This document shows positions 7,809-15,833 of a stretch of 64,000 nucleotides of DNA, in pieces (position 1 is the first letter of the stretch; every line of letters begins with the position of its first letter). This DNA is from Flavobacterium lacustre. GTDB lineage: Bacteria > Bacteroidota > Bacteroidia > Flavobacteriales > Flavobacteriaceae. The stretch lies in assembly GCF_027474525.2 (NCBI RefSeq), contig NZ_CP114882.2:868001-932000 (forward strand), given 5' to 3'. Both the position numbers and the translations under genes were made by a program. The notes beneath the pieces are model-generated. The model had not been told where the DNA came from. It saw only the letters and a program-made list of their open reading frames with translations, and searched no databases.

Positions 7809-8972
7809 ATGTTAAATTTTGAATTATACAATCCCACCAACTTAGTTTTTGGGAAAGGACAAATAGAAAAACTAACGACACTGGTTCCAAAAGACGCAAA
7901 AATATTATTGGCTTATGGCGGAGGAAGTATCTTTAAAAACGGAATCCATGAACAAGTCCGTAAAAGTCTGGAAGGATTTGATATCACCGAATTTGGCGGT
8001 ATCGAAGCGAATCCACACTTTGAAACTTTGATGAAAGCCGTTGCCATTATCAAAGAACAAAAAATCAACTTTATTCTTGCCGTTGGTGGCGGAAGTGTAA
8101 TTGACGGCGTGAAATTTCTTTCTGCCGCCGCCAATTTTGAAGGCAATCCGATTGATATTCTTAAGAAAAGAATCCTTTTTAGAGATGTCACTAAAGTCGT
8201 TCCTTTTGGTACCGTATTGACTTTGCCGGCTACAGGAAGCGAGATGAATTCTGGGTCTGTGATAACGATTGAAGCCACTCAGGAAAAACTAGATTTTGGC
8301 GGAAGTGCGTTGTTTCCAAAATTCTCTATTTGTGACCCAACGGCTATTGCTTCTTTACCAAAAAGACAATTACAAAACGGAGTTGTTGATGCTTACACGC
8401 ACGTTTTAGAACAATATTTAACGTATCCACACGAAGGTTATCTTCAAGACCGAATTGCGGAGAGTATCCTTCAAACTTTGATTCAAGTAGGTCCGGACGT
8501 GGTTGAAAATCCTACGGATTATGCGTTAGCTTCAAATTTTATGTGGAGTTGTACGATGGCTTTAAACGGATTAATTCAAAAAGGAGTTCCTTCGGATTGG
8601 GCGACACACATGATTGGTCATGAATTGACCGCTTTGTACGGAATTGATCACGCCAGAACTTTGGCAGTTGTTGGTCCAAATTTGTACAGAGTGATGTTTG
8701 AAACCAAAAAAGGAAAACTGGCACAATACGGAAAACGTATTTTTAATTTAACCGGAACGGAAGATGAAATTGCGAACGAAGCAATCAATAAAACAGTTGA
8801 ATTTTTCCACACGATGGGAATGCAAACTAAATTATCCGATTACACGAATGACTTCGAAAAAACAGCTGATTTTATAGTAAAAAGATTTGACGAAAGAGGC
8901 TGGATAGCTTTGGGCGAAAAACAAAATATTACTTTAGATAAAGTTAAAGCGATTGTAGAAATGAGTTATTAA
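7809..8972 (+). CDS. Iron-containing alcohol dehydrogenase (YqhD-like aldehyde reductase)
   Basis: A 387-residue group III dehydrogenase of the YqhD/butanol dehydrogenase branch, probably reducing short-chain and toxic aldehydes with NADPH. The glycine-rich AYGGGSIFKNGIHEQV (residues 35-50) and AVGGGSVIDGVKF (91-103) bind the cofactor. The metal ligands fall at Asp194, His198, His267 and His281, the same numbers as in E. coli YqhD from memory. It forms a two-gene operon with the DJ-1 gene (two-base spacing) under the putative LysR control and ends at a clear terminator. The product pair resembles a carbonyl-stress module. Confidence 0.9.
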   Translation: MLNFELYNPTNLVFGKGQIEKLTTLVPKDAKILLAYGGGSIFKNGIHEQVRKSLEGFDITEFGGIEANPHFETLMKAVAIIKEQKINFILAVGGGSVIDGVKFLSAAANFEGNPIDILKKRILFRDVTKVVPFGTVLTLPATGSEMNSGSVITIEATQEKLDFGGSALFPKFSICDPTAIASLPKRQLQNGVVDAYTHVLEQYLTYPHEGYLQDRIAESILQTLIQVGPDVVENPTDYALASNFMWSCTMALNGLIQKGVPSDWATHMIGHELTALYGIDHARTLAVVGPNLYRVMFETKKGKLAQYGKRIFNLTGTEDEIANEAINKTVEFFHTMGMQTKLSDYTNDFEKTADFIVKRFDERGWIALGEKQNITLDKVKAIVEMSY

Positions 8973-8992
8973 TTCAGAATAAAAAGGTCATA

Positions 8993-9030
8993 AAAAAAGG
9001 CGTTCCTACTAGTTTTGGAGCGCCTTTTTC
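8993..9030 (+). terminator. Intrinsic terminator after the DJ-1/YqhD operon
   Basis: AAAAAGGCG-TTCC pairs with GGA-GCGCCTTTTT across a short loop, ending in a T run at 9025-9029. Confidence 0.8.
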
Positions 9031-9219
9031 AAATTACTAAAACAAAACTAACTAATTCAACCCTCATTTGTATGCGTAAAAACTTAATTTATAATGGTTT
9101 AAAACGTACAACCTGATTTTATATTGTGTAGAATCTACATTATTTTTTAATTTTTTTTAATTGGTGCTTTAGTGTTCCTTTTTTTATGTCTTTTGAACCG
9201 CTATCTTGGTTGAATTTTA

Positions 9220-9252
9220 TTTGTATTATTACTAGTTTTTTAAGTACTTTTG
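9220..9252 (+). promoter_or_regulatory. Bacteroidetes-type promoter for gpsA
   Basis: TTTG at 9220-9223, a 21-nt spacer, then TACTTTTG at 9245-9252, matching TTTG-N17..23-TAnnTTTG. Transcription would start near 9258, leaving a very short leader before ATG 9271. The rest of the 298-bp gap from 8973 holds only the terminator and AT-rich sequence. Confidence 0.55.
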
Positions 9253-9270
9253 ATAAAATTTAATAAAAAA

Positions 9271-10266
9271 ATGGCCGAAAATCTAAAATTTGCAGTAATT
9301 GGTGGCGGAAGTTGGGCAACAGCCATCGCAAAAATGTTATGTGTAAATCTACCCGAGATTTCATGGTACATGCGTAATGATGCTGCTATTGAACACATTA
9401 AAACTTACAAACACAATCCAAATTATATTAGCTCGGTAGAATTTGACACTACTAAATTAAAACTTACCAACGATATTAATGAAGCAGTGGCATATGCAGA
9501 TTACATTATTTTTGCCATTCCCTCCGCTTTTTTAGATGCTGAATTAAATAAATTGACGGTTTCTTTGAAAGATAAAGTCATATTTTCGGCTATAAAAGGA
9601 ATTGTTCCTGAAACAAGTTTGATTGTTGGCGAACATTTTCACTTTAAATACGACATACCTTATCAAAATATTGGTGTAATTACAGGACCTTGCCATGCCG
9701 AAGAAGTTGCTTTAGAACGATTATCATACCTGACTATTGCTTGTGGAGATTCCGAAAAAGCATCTATTGTAGCGAAACAATTGTCGAGCAACTACATCAA
9801 AACAAAAATCACAGATGACATCATCGGCACGGAATATGCCGCGATGCTCAAAAACATATATGCTATTGCCGCCGGAATTGCACACGGACTGGGTTATGGC
9901 GATAATTTTCAATCGGTGTTGATGAGTAATGGGATTCGCGAGATGAAAAAATTCATCAAGAAAGTACATAAAATGAAACGTAACATCAATGATTCTGCTT
10001 ATTTAGGCGATTTATTGGTTACTGGATATTCCGTATTTTCGAGAAACAGAATGTTCGGAAATATGATTGGAAAAGGTTATACCGTTAAGTCTGCAATGAT
10101 GGAAATGAGCATGGTTGCCGAAGGATATTATGCGACCAAAAGTGCTTACAAACTCAATCAGGGTTATGGTGCAAAAACTCCAATTATAGATGCCGTTTAT
10201 GAAATTCTATACGAAGGAAAAAATGCTAAATCTGTTTTCAAAAAACTAACGGATCAATTAGATTAA
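9271..10266 (+). CDS. gpsA: NAD(P)-dependent glycerol-3-phosphate dehydrogenase
   Basis: Makes sn-glycerol 3-phosphate from dihydroxyacetone phosphate for phospholipid synthesis. The Rossmann motif FAVIGGGSWATAIAKML lies at residues 7-23, and the catalytic region GTEYAAMLKNIYAIAAGIA (about 190-208) carries the conserved lysine. SAYLGDLLVTGYSVFSRNR corresponds to the D-L-x-x-T motif that closes the substrate site. The frame is open to a TTG at 9250, but this overlaps the -7 box; the ATG at 9271 gives the usual length (331 residues). A small membrane-protein gene follows 41 bp downstream. Confidence 0.95.
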   Translation: MAENLKFAVIGGGSWATAIAKMLCVNLPEISWYMRNDAAIEHIKTYKHNPNYISSVEFDTTKLKLTNDINEAVAYADYIIFAIPSAFLDAELNKLTVSLKDKVIFSAIKGIVPETSLIVGEHFHFKYDIPYQNIGVITGPCHAEEVALERLSYLTIACGDSEKASIVAKQLSSNYIKTKITDDIIGTEYAAMLKNIYAIAAGIAHGLGYGDNFQSVLMSNGIREMKKFIKKVHKMKRNINDSAYLGDLLVTGYSVFSRNRMFGNMIGKGYTVKSAMMEMSMVAEGYYATKSAYKLNQGYGAKTPIIDAVYEILYEGKNAKSVFKKLTDQLD

Positions 10267-10307
10267 ATTGCGTTTTATACAATCACAACAAAAAATCAAC
10301 TGGAATT

Positions 10308-10526
10308 ATGAGCGAAAGATGGAAATATCAGATTAAAACCGGCGGAATTTGGGGTGTTTTTATGTCCGTTTTTATGATTTTATTCAACCTGAAAGAGGCT
10401 TCTTTTTCGGAACAAATTTCAAAACCCGAGTTTTTTATTCGTGCTGCCGCTTATATTGTAATTGGAATATTTGTCTTGGGTTATTTTACCTGGAAGTCTA
10501 AAAACAAGAGAGAAAACACTAAATAA
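10308..10526 (+). CDS. Small two-helix membrane protein, unknown
   Basis: A 72-residue protein with two hydrophobic segments, GIWGVFMSVFMILFNL (about residues 13-28) and AAAYIVIGIFVLGYFTW (about 46-62), and a lysine-rich C-terminal tail, suggesting a small inner-membrane hairpin protein. No family is recognised. It follows gpsA by 41 bp on the same strand and may share its message. It ends one base before the stop codon of the convergent gene, a tight tail-to-tail arrangement that supports both being real. Confidence 0.6.
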   Translation: MSERWKYQIKTGGIWGVFMSVFMILFNLKEASFSEQISKPEFFIRAAAYIVIGIFVLGYFTWKSKNKRENTK

Positions 10527-10527
10527 T

Positions 10528-10935
10528 CTAAGTTACAATAACGCCTTCTACAAATAAAATCGGTACTTCTTCTGTTGCCGTTTCGTTGATGGAATCTGCT
10601 TTAAAAATGAATTTTTTATCGTACAGTTTATCTCCAATAAAAAAGGTGACCATAAACTCATTGTTTAAAACCAGAACACTTTTTTCTATCATCTCGATTT
10701 TAACCACCGAAACTGCGGGAACTTGAACAAATGCATGACGCAAAAGTGAGGTTTTTTTCATTTCACCGTCAATGGTTCCAAAAGCTTTAGAAACGACCAT
10801 AACGCTATCAATATCAAAATCGCTGTCGTTTACTAAATAAGCATACCACACTTTTTCCATAAAATCGTCACTCCATTCTTGAACAGCAGCCAGGAATACG
10901 TTTTCTACTTCGGGGATGATGATGTCTTTTTTCAT
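10528..10935 (-). CDS. Conserved hypothetical protein
   Basis: A 135-residue soluble protein with no signal peptide or membrane helix. It looks like an all-beta or alpha/beta fold with two regular halves (EKVWYAYLVNDSDFDIDSVM, VTFFIGDKLYDKKFIFKAD). I do not recognise the family beyond an impression that it occurs in other Flavobacteriia. It lies downstream of pheS on the same strand, separated by a heptad-phased spacer with a perfect 14-bp hairpin, so it may be read through from pheS or shielded by that hairpin. The ATG at 10935 gives MKKDIIIPEVENVFL. Confidence 0.6.
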   Translation of the reverse strand: MKKDIIIPEVENVFLAAVQEWSDDFMEKVWYAYLVNDSDFDIDSVMVVSKAFGTIDGEMKKTSLLRHAFVQVPAVSVVKIEMIEKSVLVLNNEFMVTFFIGDKLYDKKFIFKADSINETATEEVPILFVEGVIVT

Positions 10936-10937
10936 AA

Positions 10938-11025
10938 GTAAGTCGTAAAGTCTAAGGTCTTAAAATCATAAAGTCGAAAATCTAAAAACAAGTATTTCTT
11001 TCGACTTTATGACCGTATAACTTTT
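10938..11025. repeat. 7-bp-phased repeat spacer with 14-bp hairpin downstream of pheS
   Basis: The spacer is built of words like AAAGTCT and AAAGTCG at roughly 7-bp spacing on the left and their complements on the right. The arms TCATAAAGTCGAAA (10966-10979) and TTTCGACTTTATGA (10999-11012) are perfectly complementary with a 19-nt loop. No T run follows on the minus strand, so it is not a standard terminator. Confidence 0.75.
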
Positions 11026-11027
11026 GA

Positions 11028-12053
11028 CTAAATTGAAGATTTAAATTGCTCTAAGAAACGAACGTCATTTTCGTAAAACATACGAATATCGCCAATTTGA
11101 TATAGCAACATAGCGATTCTTTCGATTCCCATTCCAAAAGCAAAACCGTTGTATTCGTCAGGATTGATGCCACAGTTTTTCAAAACATTTGGATCTACCA
11201 TTCCACAACCCATGATTTCTAACCAACCGGTTCCTTTGGTGATTCTGTAATCGGTTTCGGTTTTTAAACCCCAGTAAATGTCGACCTCAGCGCTTGGTTC
11301 CGTAAATGGAAAATACGACGGACGTAAACGGATTTTTGATTTTCCGAACATTTCTTTGGTAAAATATAAAAGCGTTTGTTTCAAGTCTGCAAACGAAACG
11401 TCTTTGTCAATATAAAGGCCTTCAACCTGATGAAAAATACAGTGTGAACGAGATGAAACCGCTTCGTTACGAAAAACTCTTCCCGGAGAAATGGTACGAA
11501 TTGGCGGTTTATTTTCCTCCATGTAACGCACCTGAACAGATGATGTGTGTGTGCGCAACAAAATATCAGGATTGGTTTGAATAAAAAAAGTGTCTTGCAT
11601 ATCGCGCGCAGGATGGTATTCCGGCAGATTCAATGCGGTGAAATTATGCCAATCGTCCTCGATTTCCGGACCTTCAGAAACATTGAAACCAATGTTTGAA
11701 AAGATATCTATAATTTGGTTTTTTACCAATGAAATAGGATGACGCGAACCAATGATAACCGGCTCAGAAGAACGAGTCAAATCACCATAAAATCCTTTAC
11801 TTTCTTCTTTGTTTTCTAAAGCTTCCTGAATTGATTTTACTTTTTCTTCGGCAGAAGTTTTAAGCAAATTGATTACTTGACCAAATTCCTTTTTTTGTTC
11901 GTTTGGAACGTTTTTAAATTCGGCAAAAAAGTCTTTCAAAAGTCCTTTACTTCCTAAGAATTTGATTCGGAATGCTTCTAGTTCTGCTGCGTTTTGTGTT
12001 GAGAAAGCTTGTGCTTCACCAATATATTCTTTTATCTTGTCTATCATTTTCAT
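11028..12053 (-). CDS. pheS: Phenylalanyl-tRNA synthetase alpha subunit
   Basis: Catalytic subunit of the alpha2-beta2 enzyme that charges tRNA-Phe. At 341 residues it has the usual length, with an N-terminal coiled coil (about residues 1-95) and class II motifs: motif 1 near SRHPISLVKNQIIDIFSNIG, the H-P-A-R-D-M-Q-D-T-F segment, motif 2 in SPGRVFRNEAVSSRSH, and motif 3 in NGFAFGMGIERIAML at the C terminus. pheT is not adjacent in the window, as is common in Bacteroidetes. The ORF starts MKMIDKIKEYIGEAQ at 12053; ATG at 12047 is an equally possible start. Confidence 0.96.
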   Translation of the reverse strand: MKMIDKIKEYIGEAQAFSTQNAAELEAFRIKFLGSKGLLKDFFAEFKNVPNEQKKEFGQVINLLKTSAEEKVKSIQEALENKEESKGFYGDLTRSSEPVIIGSRHPISLVKNQIIDIFSNIGFNVSEGPEIEDDWHNFTALNLPEYHPARDMQDTFFIQTNPDILLRTHTSSVQVRYMEENKPPIRTISPGRVFRNEAVSSRSHCIFHQVEGLYIDKDVSFADLKQTLLYFTKEMFGKSKIRLRPSYFPFTEPSAEVDIYWGLKTETDYRITKGTGWLEIMGCGMVDPNVLKNCGINPDEYNGFAFGMGIERIAMLLYQIGDIRMFYENDVRFLEQFKSSI

Positions 12054-12085
12054 CCAATAATTGAGTGTGCAAATTTAGGAAATTT

Positions 12086-12120
12086 GTTTCAAGTTTAGGG
12101 TTTAAAGTTTAAAGTTTCCG
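12086..12120. repeat. Five tandem 7-mers (GTTTNNN) upstream of pheS
   Basis: Five consecutive 7-mers of the form GTTTNNN (words GTTTCAA, GTTTAGG, GTTTAAA twice, GTTTCCG) occupy 12086-12120 without interruption, in the pheS 5' region. Confidence 0.75.
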
Positions 12121-12170
12121 TGCTCTATTGTGAGATTATTTTGTTTAGAGAAAGAACCGCTTTTTAAATC

Positions 12171-12527
12171 CTAATCTATAAGTTCTCTTTCCAGGAAATA
12201 ATTCACGATGGCTTCTTTCATCAAAACCGATTGTTCTCCTGCTTTTAAAGGCGGTAATTCCTCTTTTACTTTATAATGTGGCCAGCCTTCTTCGTCAAAA
12301 AATTCGAATTCATAGAATCCGTATGGCTCAAGCAATCTACAAATGGCGATGTGCATTAAGTTCAATTTTTCGTCTTTTTTATATTCTCTATGCACTTTCC
12401 CTAATTCCTGAACGCCGATTAAATAAATAATAGCGTCTAAGTCTAAATCTTCTCCTTGTGAAAATTGATTGGAAAGTATAGTTACAAGCTGTTCCCAGCG
12501 CTCTTTTAGTTGTACGTCTCTTGACAT
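12171..12527 (-). CDS. Conserved hypothetical protein
   Basis: A 118-residue acidic, soluble, mostly helical protein with no signal sequence. LDLDAIIYLIGVQELGKVHR and HIAICRLLEPYGFYEFEFFD are the most distinctive segments. I do not recognise a named domain; the compact size and position near pheS and cvpA suggest a conserved Flavobacteriia protein of unknown role. It is upstream of pheS on the same strand with a 117-bp spacer containing a heptad array. The start ATG 12527 lies next to a second heptad array at 12534-12561. Confidence 0.6.
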   Translation of the reverse strand: MSRDVQLKERWEQLVTILSNQFSQGEDLDLDAIIYLIGVQELGKVHREYKKDEKLNLMHIAICRLLEPYGFYEFEFFDEEGWPHYKVKEELPPLKAGEQSVLMKEAIVNYFLERELID

Positions 12528-12533
12528 TTTATT

Positions 12534-12561
12534 GAATTATGAATTACAGATTATGAATTAT
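12534..12561. repeat. Four tandem 7-mers (GAATTAT type)
   Basis: Words GAATTAT, GAATTAC, AGATTAT and GAATTAT follow each other without a gap in the region between the divergent 12171-12527 gene and cvpA. Confidence 0.7.
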
Positions 12562-12616
12562 TATACCAAAACCTATAAAATTATTTTTACAAAGATAAGA
12601 ACTTGAAATTTGGCAA

Positions 12617-12644
12617 TTGATAATCAACAATTCTTTTATATTTG
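12617..12644 (+). promoter_or_regulatory. Bacteroidetes-type promoter for cvpA
   Basis: TTG at 12617-12619, a 17-nt spacer, and a perfect TATATTTG at 12637-12644, 28 bp before the ATG at 12673. Confidence 0.55.
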
Positions 12645-12672
12645 CGCTTTTATTCGTTATTAAAATAGAATT

Positions 12673-13176
12673 ATGAGTTTTTTGGATATTATTTTGGGTG
12701 GATTATTGGCGTATTCTTTTTACAAAGGAATTAGAAACGGTCTTTTTGTTGAATTAGCTTCATTGATTTCACTATTGGTCGGAATCTATTTTGCAGTCAA
12801 ATTTTCTTCTTTTATGAAAGAAATTTTAGCTGGATTTCTGCATTGGAATCCCACTACCATTCAGGTCATTGCTTTCATACTTACTTTTGTCGTTATTGTT
12901 GCCGGAATATCATTCTTAGGAAAGTTCCTTACCAAGATAGCTGATTTTGCTTATTTAGGTTTACCAAACAAAATAGGCGGCGGTTTTTTCCGAGTACTGA
13001 AAACTGTTCTGATTTTAGGAATCGTTTTTAATGTTTTCGCCAAAATAAACTACAATAATTTTTTGGCCAAAAAAGAAACTTTGGACAAATCCTTATTCTA
13101 TAATCCGATTCAAAAAACGGCTGGATTTATTTTTCCTTCGATTGAAAAATGGTACGACGGTATGAAAAAGAAGTAG
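12673..13176 (+). CDS. CvpA-family membrane protein
   Basis: A 167-residue inner-membrane protein with four hydrophobic segments (about residues 1-18, 27-47, 62-88 and 100-122). FLDIILGGLLAYSFYKGIRN followed by GLFVELASLISLLVGIYFA matches the start of CvpA/colicin V production proteins, as does the later FLGKFLTKIADFAYLGLPNK-I-G-G segment. CvpA homologues are linked to envelope integrity and, in E. coli, to purF; purF is not nearby here. It is convergent with the Bat operon and separated from batE by only 51 bp of heptad-repeat sequence with no obvious terminator. Confidence 0.85.
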   Translation: MSFLDIILGGLLAYSFYKGIRNGLFVELASLISLLVGIYFAVKFSSFMKEILAGFLHWNPTTIQVIAFILTFVVIVAGISFLGKFLTKIADFAYLGLPNKIGGGFFRVLKTVLILGIVFNVFAKINYNNFLAKKETLDKSLFYNPIQKTAGFIFPSIEKWYDGMKKK

Positions 13177-13180
13177 ATTT

Positions 13181-13208
13181 CAAATTGCAGTTGCCAGAAT
13201 TCAGATTG
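13181..13208. repeat. Four tandem 7-mers (CAGATTG type) between cvpA and batE
   Basis: Words CAAATTG, CAGTTGC, CAGAATT and CAGATTG run without gaps, filling most of the 51-bp convergent spacer. Confidence 0.7.
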
Positions 13209-13227
13209 TGCCATTCAAAACGGATTA

Positions 13228-13971
13228 CTATTTCACTTCCTTAATGGTGCTGCTTTCAATCCAGCCTTCGGTCCCGTCAGTTAATTGGATTTTTTTCCAG
13301 TTTCCCAAAACTTGTTTTACGTACACTTTTGTTCCTTCATGAAGAATAAGAGTTGCAGGACTCGCTTTTTGCGGCTCGCCTTTTACTTCGGTAATTTCAG
13401 CAAAAATGATAGCTGGTCGTTCGTTTTCAAAATGACTTTTTTCGAAAATAGCTGCTGATACACTAATCAACAATAAAGAAACCAACACGAACATCCCGAA
13501 GAAAAATATACGTTTAAATAGCGCTGAATGCGAGAAATAATAGCCTATAAAAAATCCTAAAAACAATATCGCAAAAGCAACCGCAATCCACGCCCAAGTG
13601 TTATAATGGTATATGGCCGTGAAATCCCGAAGGAGTTTTGCAAAACCTACTTTTGGCACCACTTTAACCTCATCAATAGTTAGTTTTTGTGCAAATTTCA
13701 AGTTGTTGGCAATCTCACTATCATTCGGATTCAACACTAAAGCCTTTTCATAATTATAAATAGAAGGTGCTACTTTATTGAGCTTGTAATAGCTGTTGCC
13801 TAAATTAAAATACAATTCTGCAGAATGTTTATCCGATTTCAAAACACTTTCATAGGCCGCTATGGCTTGTTCGTATTTTCCTTTTTCGTATAATGCATTC
13901 CCTTTTTCAAAGCCATTTTGAGCAAAGAAAACTTGGGTGATTAATAAGAATATGTAAACTATATTTTTCAT
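13228..13971 (-). CDS. batE: BatE: TPR and SH3 domain protein of the Bat operon
   Basis: A 247-residue exported or membrane protein: signal peptide (MKNIVYIFLLITQVFFAQ), TPR repeats at about residues 20-92 (NALYEKGKYEQAIAAYESVL, ELYFNLGNSYYKLNKVAPSI), two transmembrane segments at about 125-175, and a bacterial SH3 domain at the C terminus (VKQVLGNWKKIQLTDGTEGW). This order is characteristic of BatE. The Bat proteins are thought to form an envelope complex that affects stress or oxygen tolerance in Bacteroidetes and spirochetes, but the biochemical role is unsettled. It is the last gene of the operon, 30 bp after batD. Confidence 0.85.
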   Translation of the reverse strand: MKNIVYIFLLITQVFFAQNGFEKGNALYEKGKYEQAIAAYESVLKSDKHSAELYFNLGNSYYKLNKVAPSIYNYEKALVLNPNDSEIANNLKFAQKLTIDEVKVVPKVGFAKLLRDFTAIYHYNTWAWIAVAFAILFLGFFIGYYFSHSALFKRIFFFGMFVLVSLLLISVSAAIFEKSHFENERPAIIFAEITEVKGEPQKASPATLILHEGTKVYVKQVLGNWKKIQLTDGTEGWIESSTIKEVK

Positions 13972-14001
13972 TTTGTTTGAATTATCAAGTGTCCTTTATG
14001 G

Positions 14002-15765
14002 TTAAACAATCTGTTTTTCCAATTCGGAAATGATCAAAACCGCTTTATCAAAATCCTGTTGAATACTGGTGCTTGAAGCTGGTGCATAACGTGCAAATTC
14101 ACAATTTTCTGTCAATGCAATAAAATCATTCACCGCTTCCGGATTTGCTTTTCTGGATAATAACAGCTCTTGAATGTTGTCTTTACTCATTTCTGATGTT
14201 TCAATGTGCAACTTGGCTTTCAAGAAATTATGCATCGCTTTCTCGAGTGCAACATAAAACGGCTCTTTATTATTGATTTGTTTTTTGGCTTCAGATAAAT
14301 ATTTCTTGGCCAATCTGTTGTTCATTCTAACTCGGTTTCCAGTAATATCGCTATCGAATGCTTCTTTTTTCTTTCTGAATAACACAATTAAAGGCAGCAT
14401 CAAGAAAGGAAAAAGCAACAATCCGTAAAATAAATTAGACCCTAGAAAATCTTCTTCATGCATTGGCAAAAGAGTACTTTTCAGCTTAATGAATTTAAAT
14501 TGTTCGACTTTGGCAATTTTATTTTTGGCACCGCCTGCAGTGGCTACAGCGGTTGAATCTTCGGCTTCCGGTCCGTCGAGAACATTTATCATTATCTCTG
14601 ACGAAGTAAGGGTTTTGTAGGTTCCCGAACCCAAATCAAAATAAGAAAACTGCATTGGTTTTATCGGATATTTTCCTTTGTATTGCGGAATAATCGTGTA
14701 ACTGTCAGAAATTTTCCCAGCCATTCCTGACAAACCTGTAGTGACGCGTTCGTCGTGAACGGCATCATACATTTCGAGTGCATTCGGCACAACCGGTTTT
14801 GGCAAAGTAAACAATTTCATGTTTCCTCTACCGGTCACACTAACTACTAAGTCTAAACTTTCTCCGTTTTTTAAATTGGTTTTTGTTGGTATAACTTTAA
14901 AATCAAAATTACCAACTGCTCCCGAAAAATCATCTGGTTTTCCGGTTTCAGGAAGTGCTTTAACCGCTATTGTTTTCATTCCTGCCGAAACTCTTTTGTT
15001 TCCATCGGTCACAATAACTCGTCCGAACATATCTCGACGGTTACTTGGCAACTGCACATCAATGTCTAATGACAAGGGCTCTATGGAGAGTTTTCCTGAT
15101 TTTTGAGGATACAAAACCGTTTTTCTCAACACGACGTAACGGTATTTCTGTCCTTTAAACATACCTTCTTCGGCAACTAATTGTTTGATGTCAATGTTTT
15201 GACTCCAGAAATCATTGTATTTTGGTTTGTTAAGTTCTCTCCAATTCGTAATCCCAATATTATAACTGAAATACAATTTATACACGACCGTAATGGGCTC
15301 ATTGACAAACGGATTTGTTTTTGAAATATCCGCAACGAGATAAATATTATCGTCAGCAGATATTTGAGTTCCGTTCGGGTCATTTGGATCGTTAGGCTGC
15401 TGTATGGCAGCAGTTACGTTTATTTTTATAGGTGATGTTTTATAGATTTGCCCATTATATTCTATGGCAGCCTGCTTGATTACCAACGTTCCTTTTTGAT
15501 TAGGCAATAGAAAATAAGAATAAATTTTCTCAAAAGAACTTCTTCCGTTTATCCACGACTGGCTTACTTGCTGGCTTGGCCCTGCAATAACTCTAAATCC
15601 TTCAAAATTGGGTTGTACAAAATTATCCCCATCTACATTCATCACAAAATCAACACGAAGCCTTTCGTTGAGGCCAAGTGTGGTTTTGCTTACTTTCGCC
15701 TCAAATTGTACTTGAGCCAAAAGTCCCTGAAAACTTAATAGTAATAGGATTATATATCTTTTCAT
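14002..15765 (-). CDS. batD: BatD family protein
   Basis: A 587-residue envelope protein: signal peptide (cleaved after about LLSFQGLLAQ), a large beta-sandwich periplasmic region made of repeated Ig-like modules (residues about 20-420), one transmembrane helix at about 450-470 (NLFYGLLLFPFLMLPLIVLF), and a cytoplasmic helical tail. The strings TTLGLNERLRVDFVMNVDGDN and KISDSYTIIPQYKGKYPIKP are typical of BatD (oxygen tolerance) proteins. It probably bridges the periplasm and the VWA proteins BatA/BatB. Position 68 bp after batC and 30 bp before batE fits one transcript. Confidence 0.9.
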   Translation of the reverse strand: MKRYIILLLLSFQGLLAQVQFEAKVSKTTLGLNERLRVDFVMNVDGDNFVQPNFEGFRVIAGPSQQVSQSWINGRSSFEKIYSYFLLPNQKGTLVIKQAAIEYNGQIYKTSPIKINVTAAIQQPNDPNDPNGTQISADDNIYLVADISKTNPFVNEPITVVYKLYFSYNIGITNWRELNKPKYNDFWSQNIDIKQLVAEEGMFKGQKYRYVVLRKTVLYPQKSGKLSIEPLSLDIDVQLPSNRRDMFGRVIVTDGNKRVSAGMKTIAVKALPETGKPDDFSGAVGNFDFKVIPTKTNLKNGESLDLVVSVTGRGNMKLFTLPKPVVPNALEMYDAVHDERVTTGLSGMAGKISDSYTIIPQYKGKYPIKPMQFSYFDLGSGTYKTLTSSEIMINVLDGPEAEDSTAVATAGGAKNKIAKVEQFKFIKLKSTLLPMHEEDFLGSNLFYGLLLFPFLMLPLIVLFRKKKEAFDSDITGNRVRMNNRLAKKYLSEAKKQINNKEPFYVALEKAMHNFLKAKLHIETSEMSKDNIQELLLSRKANPEAVNDFIALTENCEFARYAPASSTSIQQDFDKAVLIISELEKQIV

Positions 15766-15833
15766 TACTTGTTTAATCGTTTTTAATCTATTTTTTTAAA
15801 ATTGACAATTCTAGAAGTCCTCTATATTACGTA

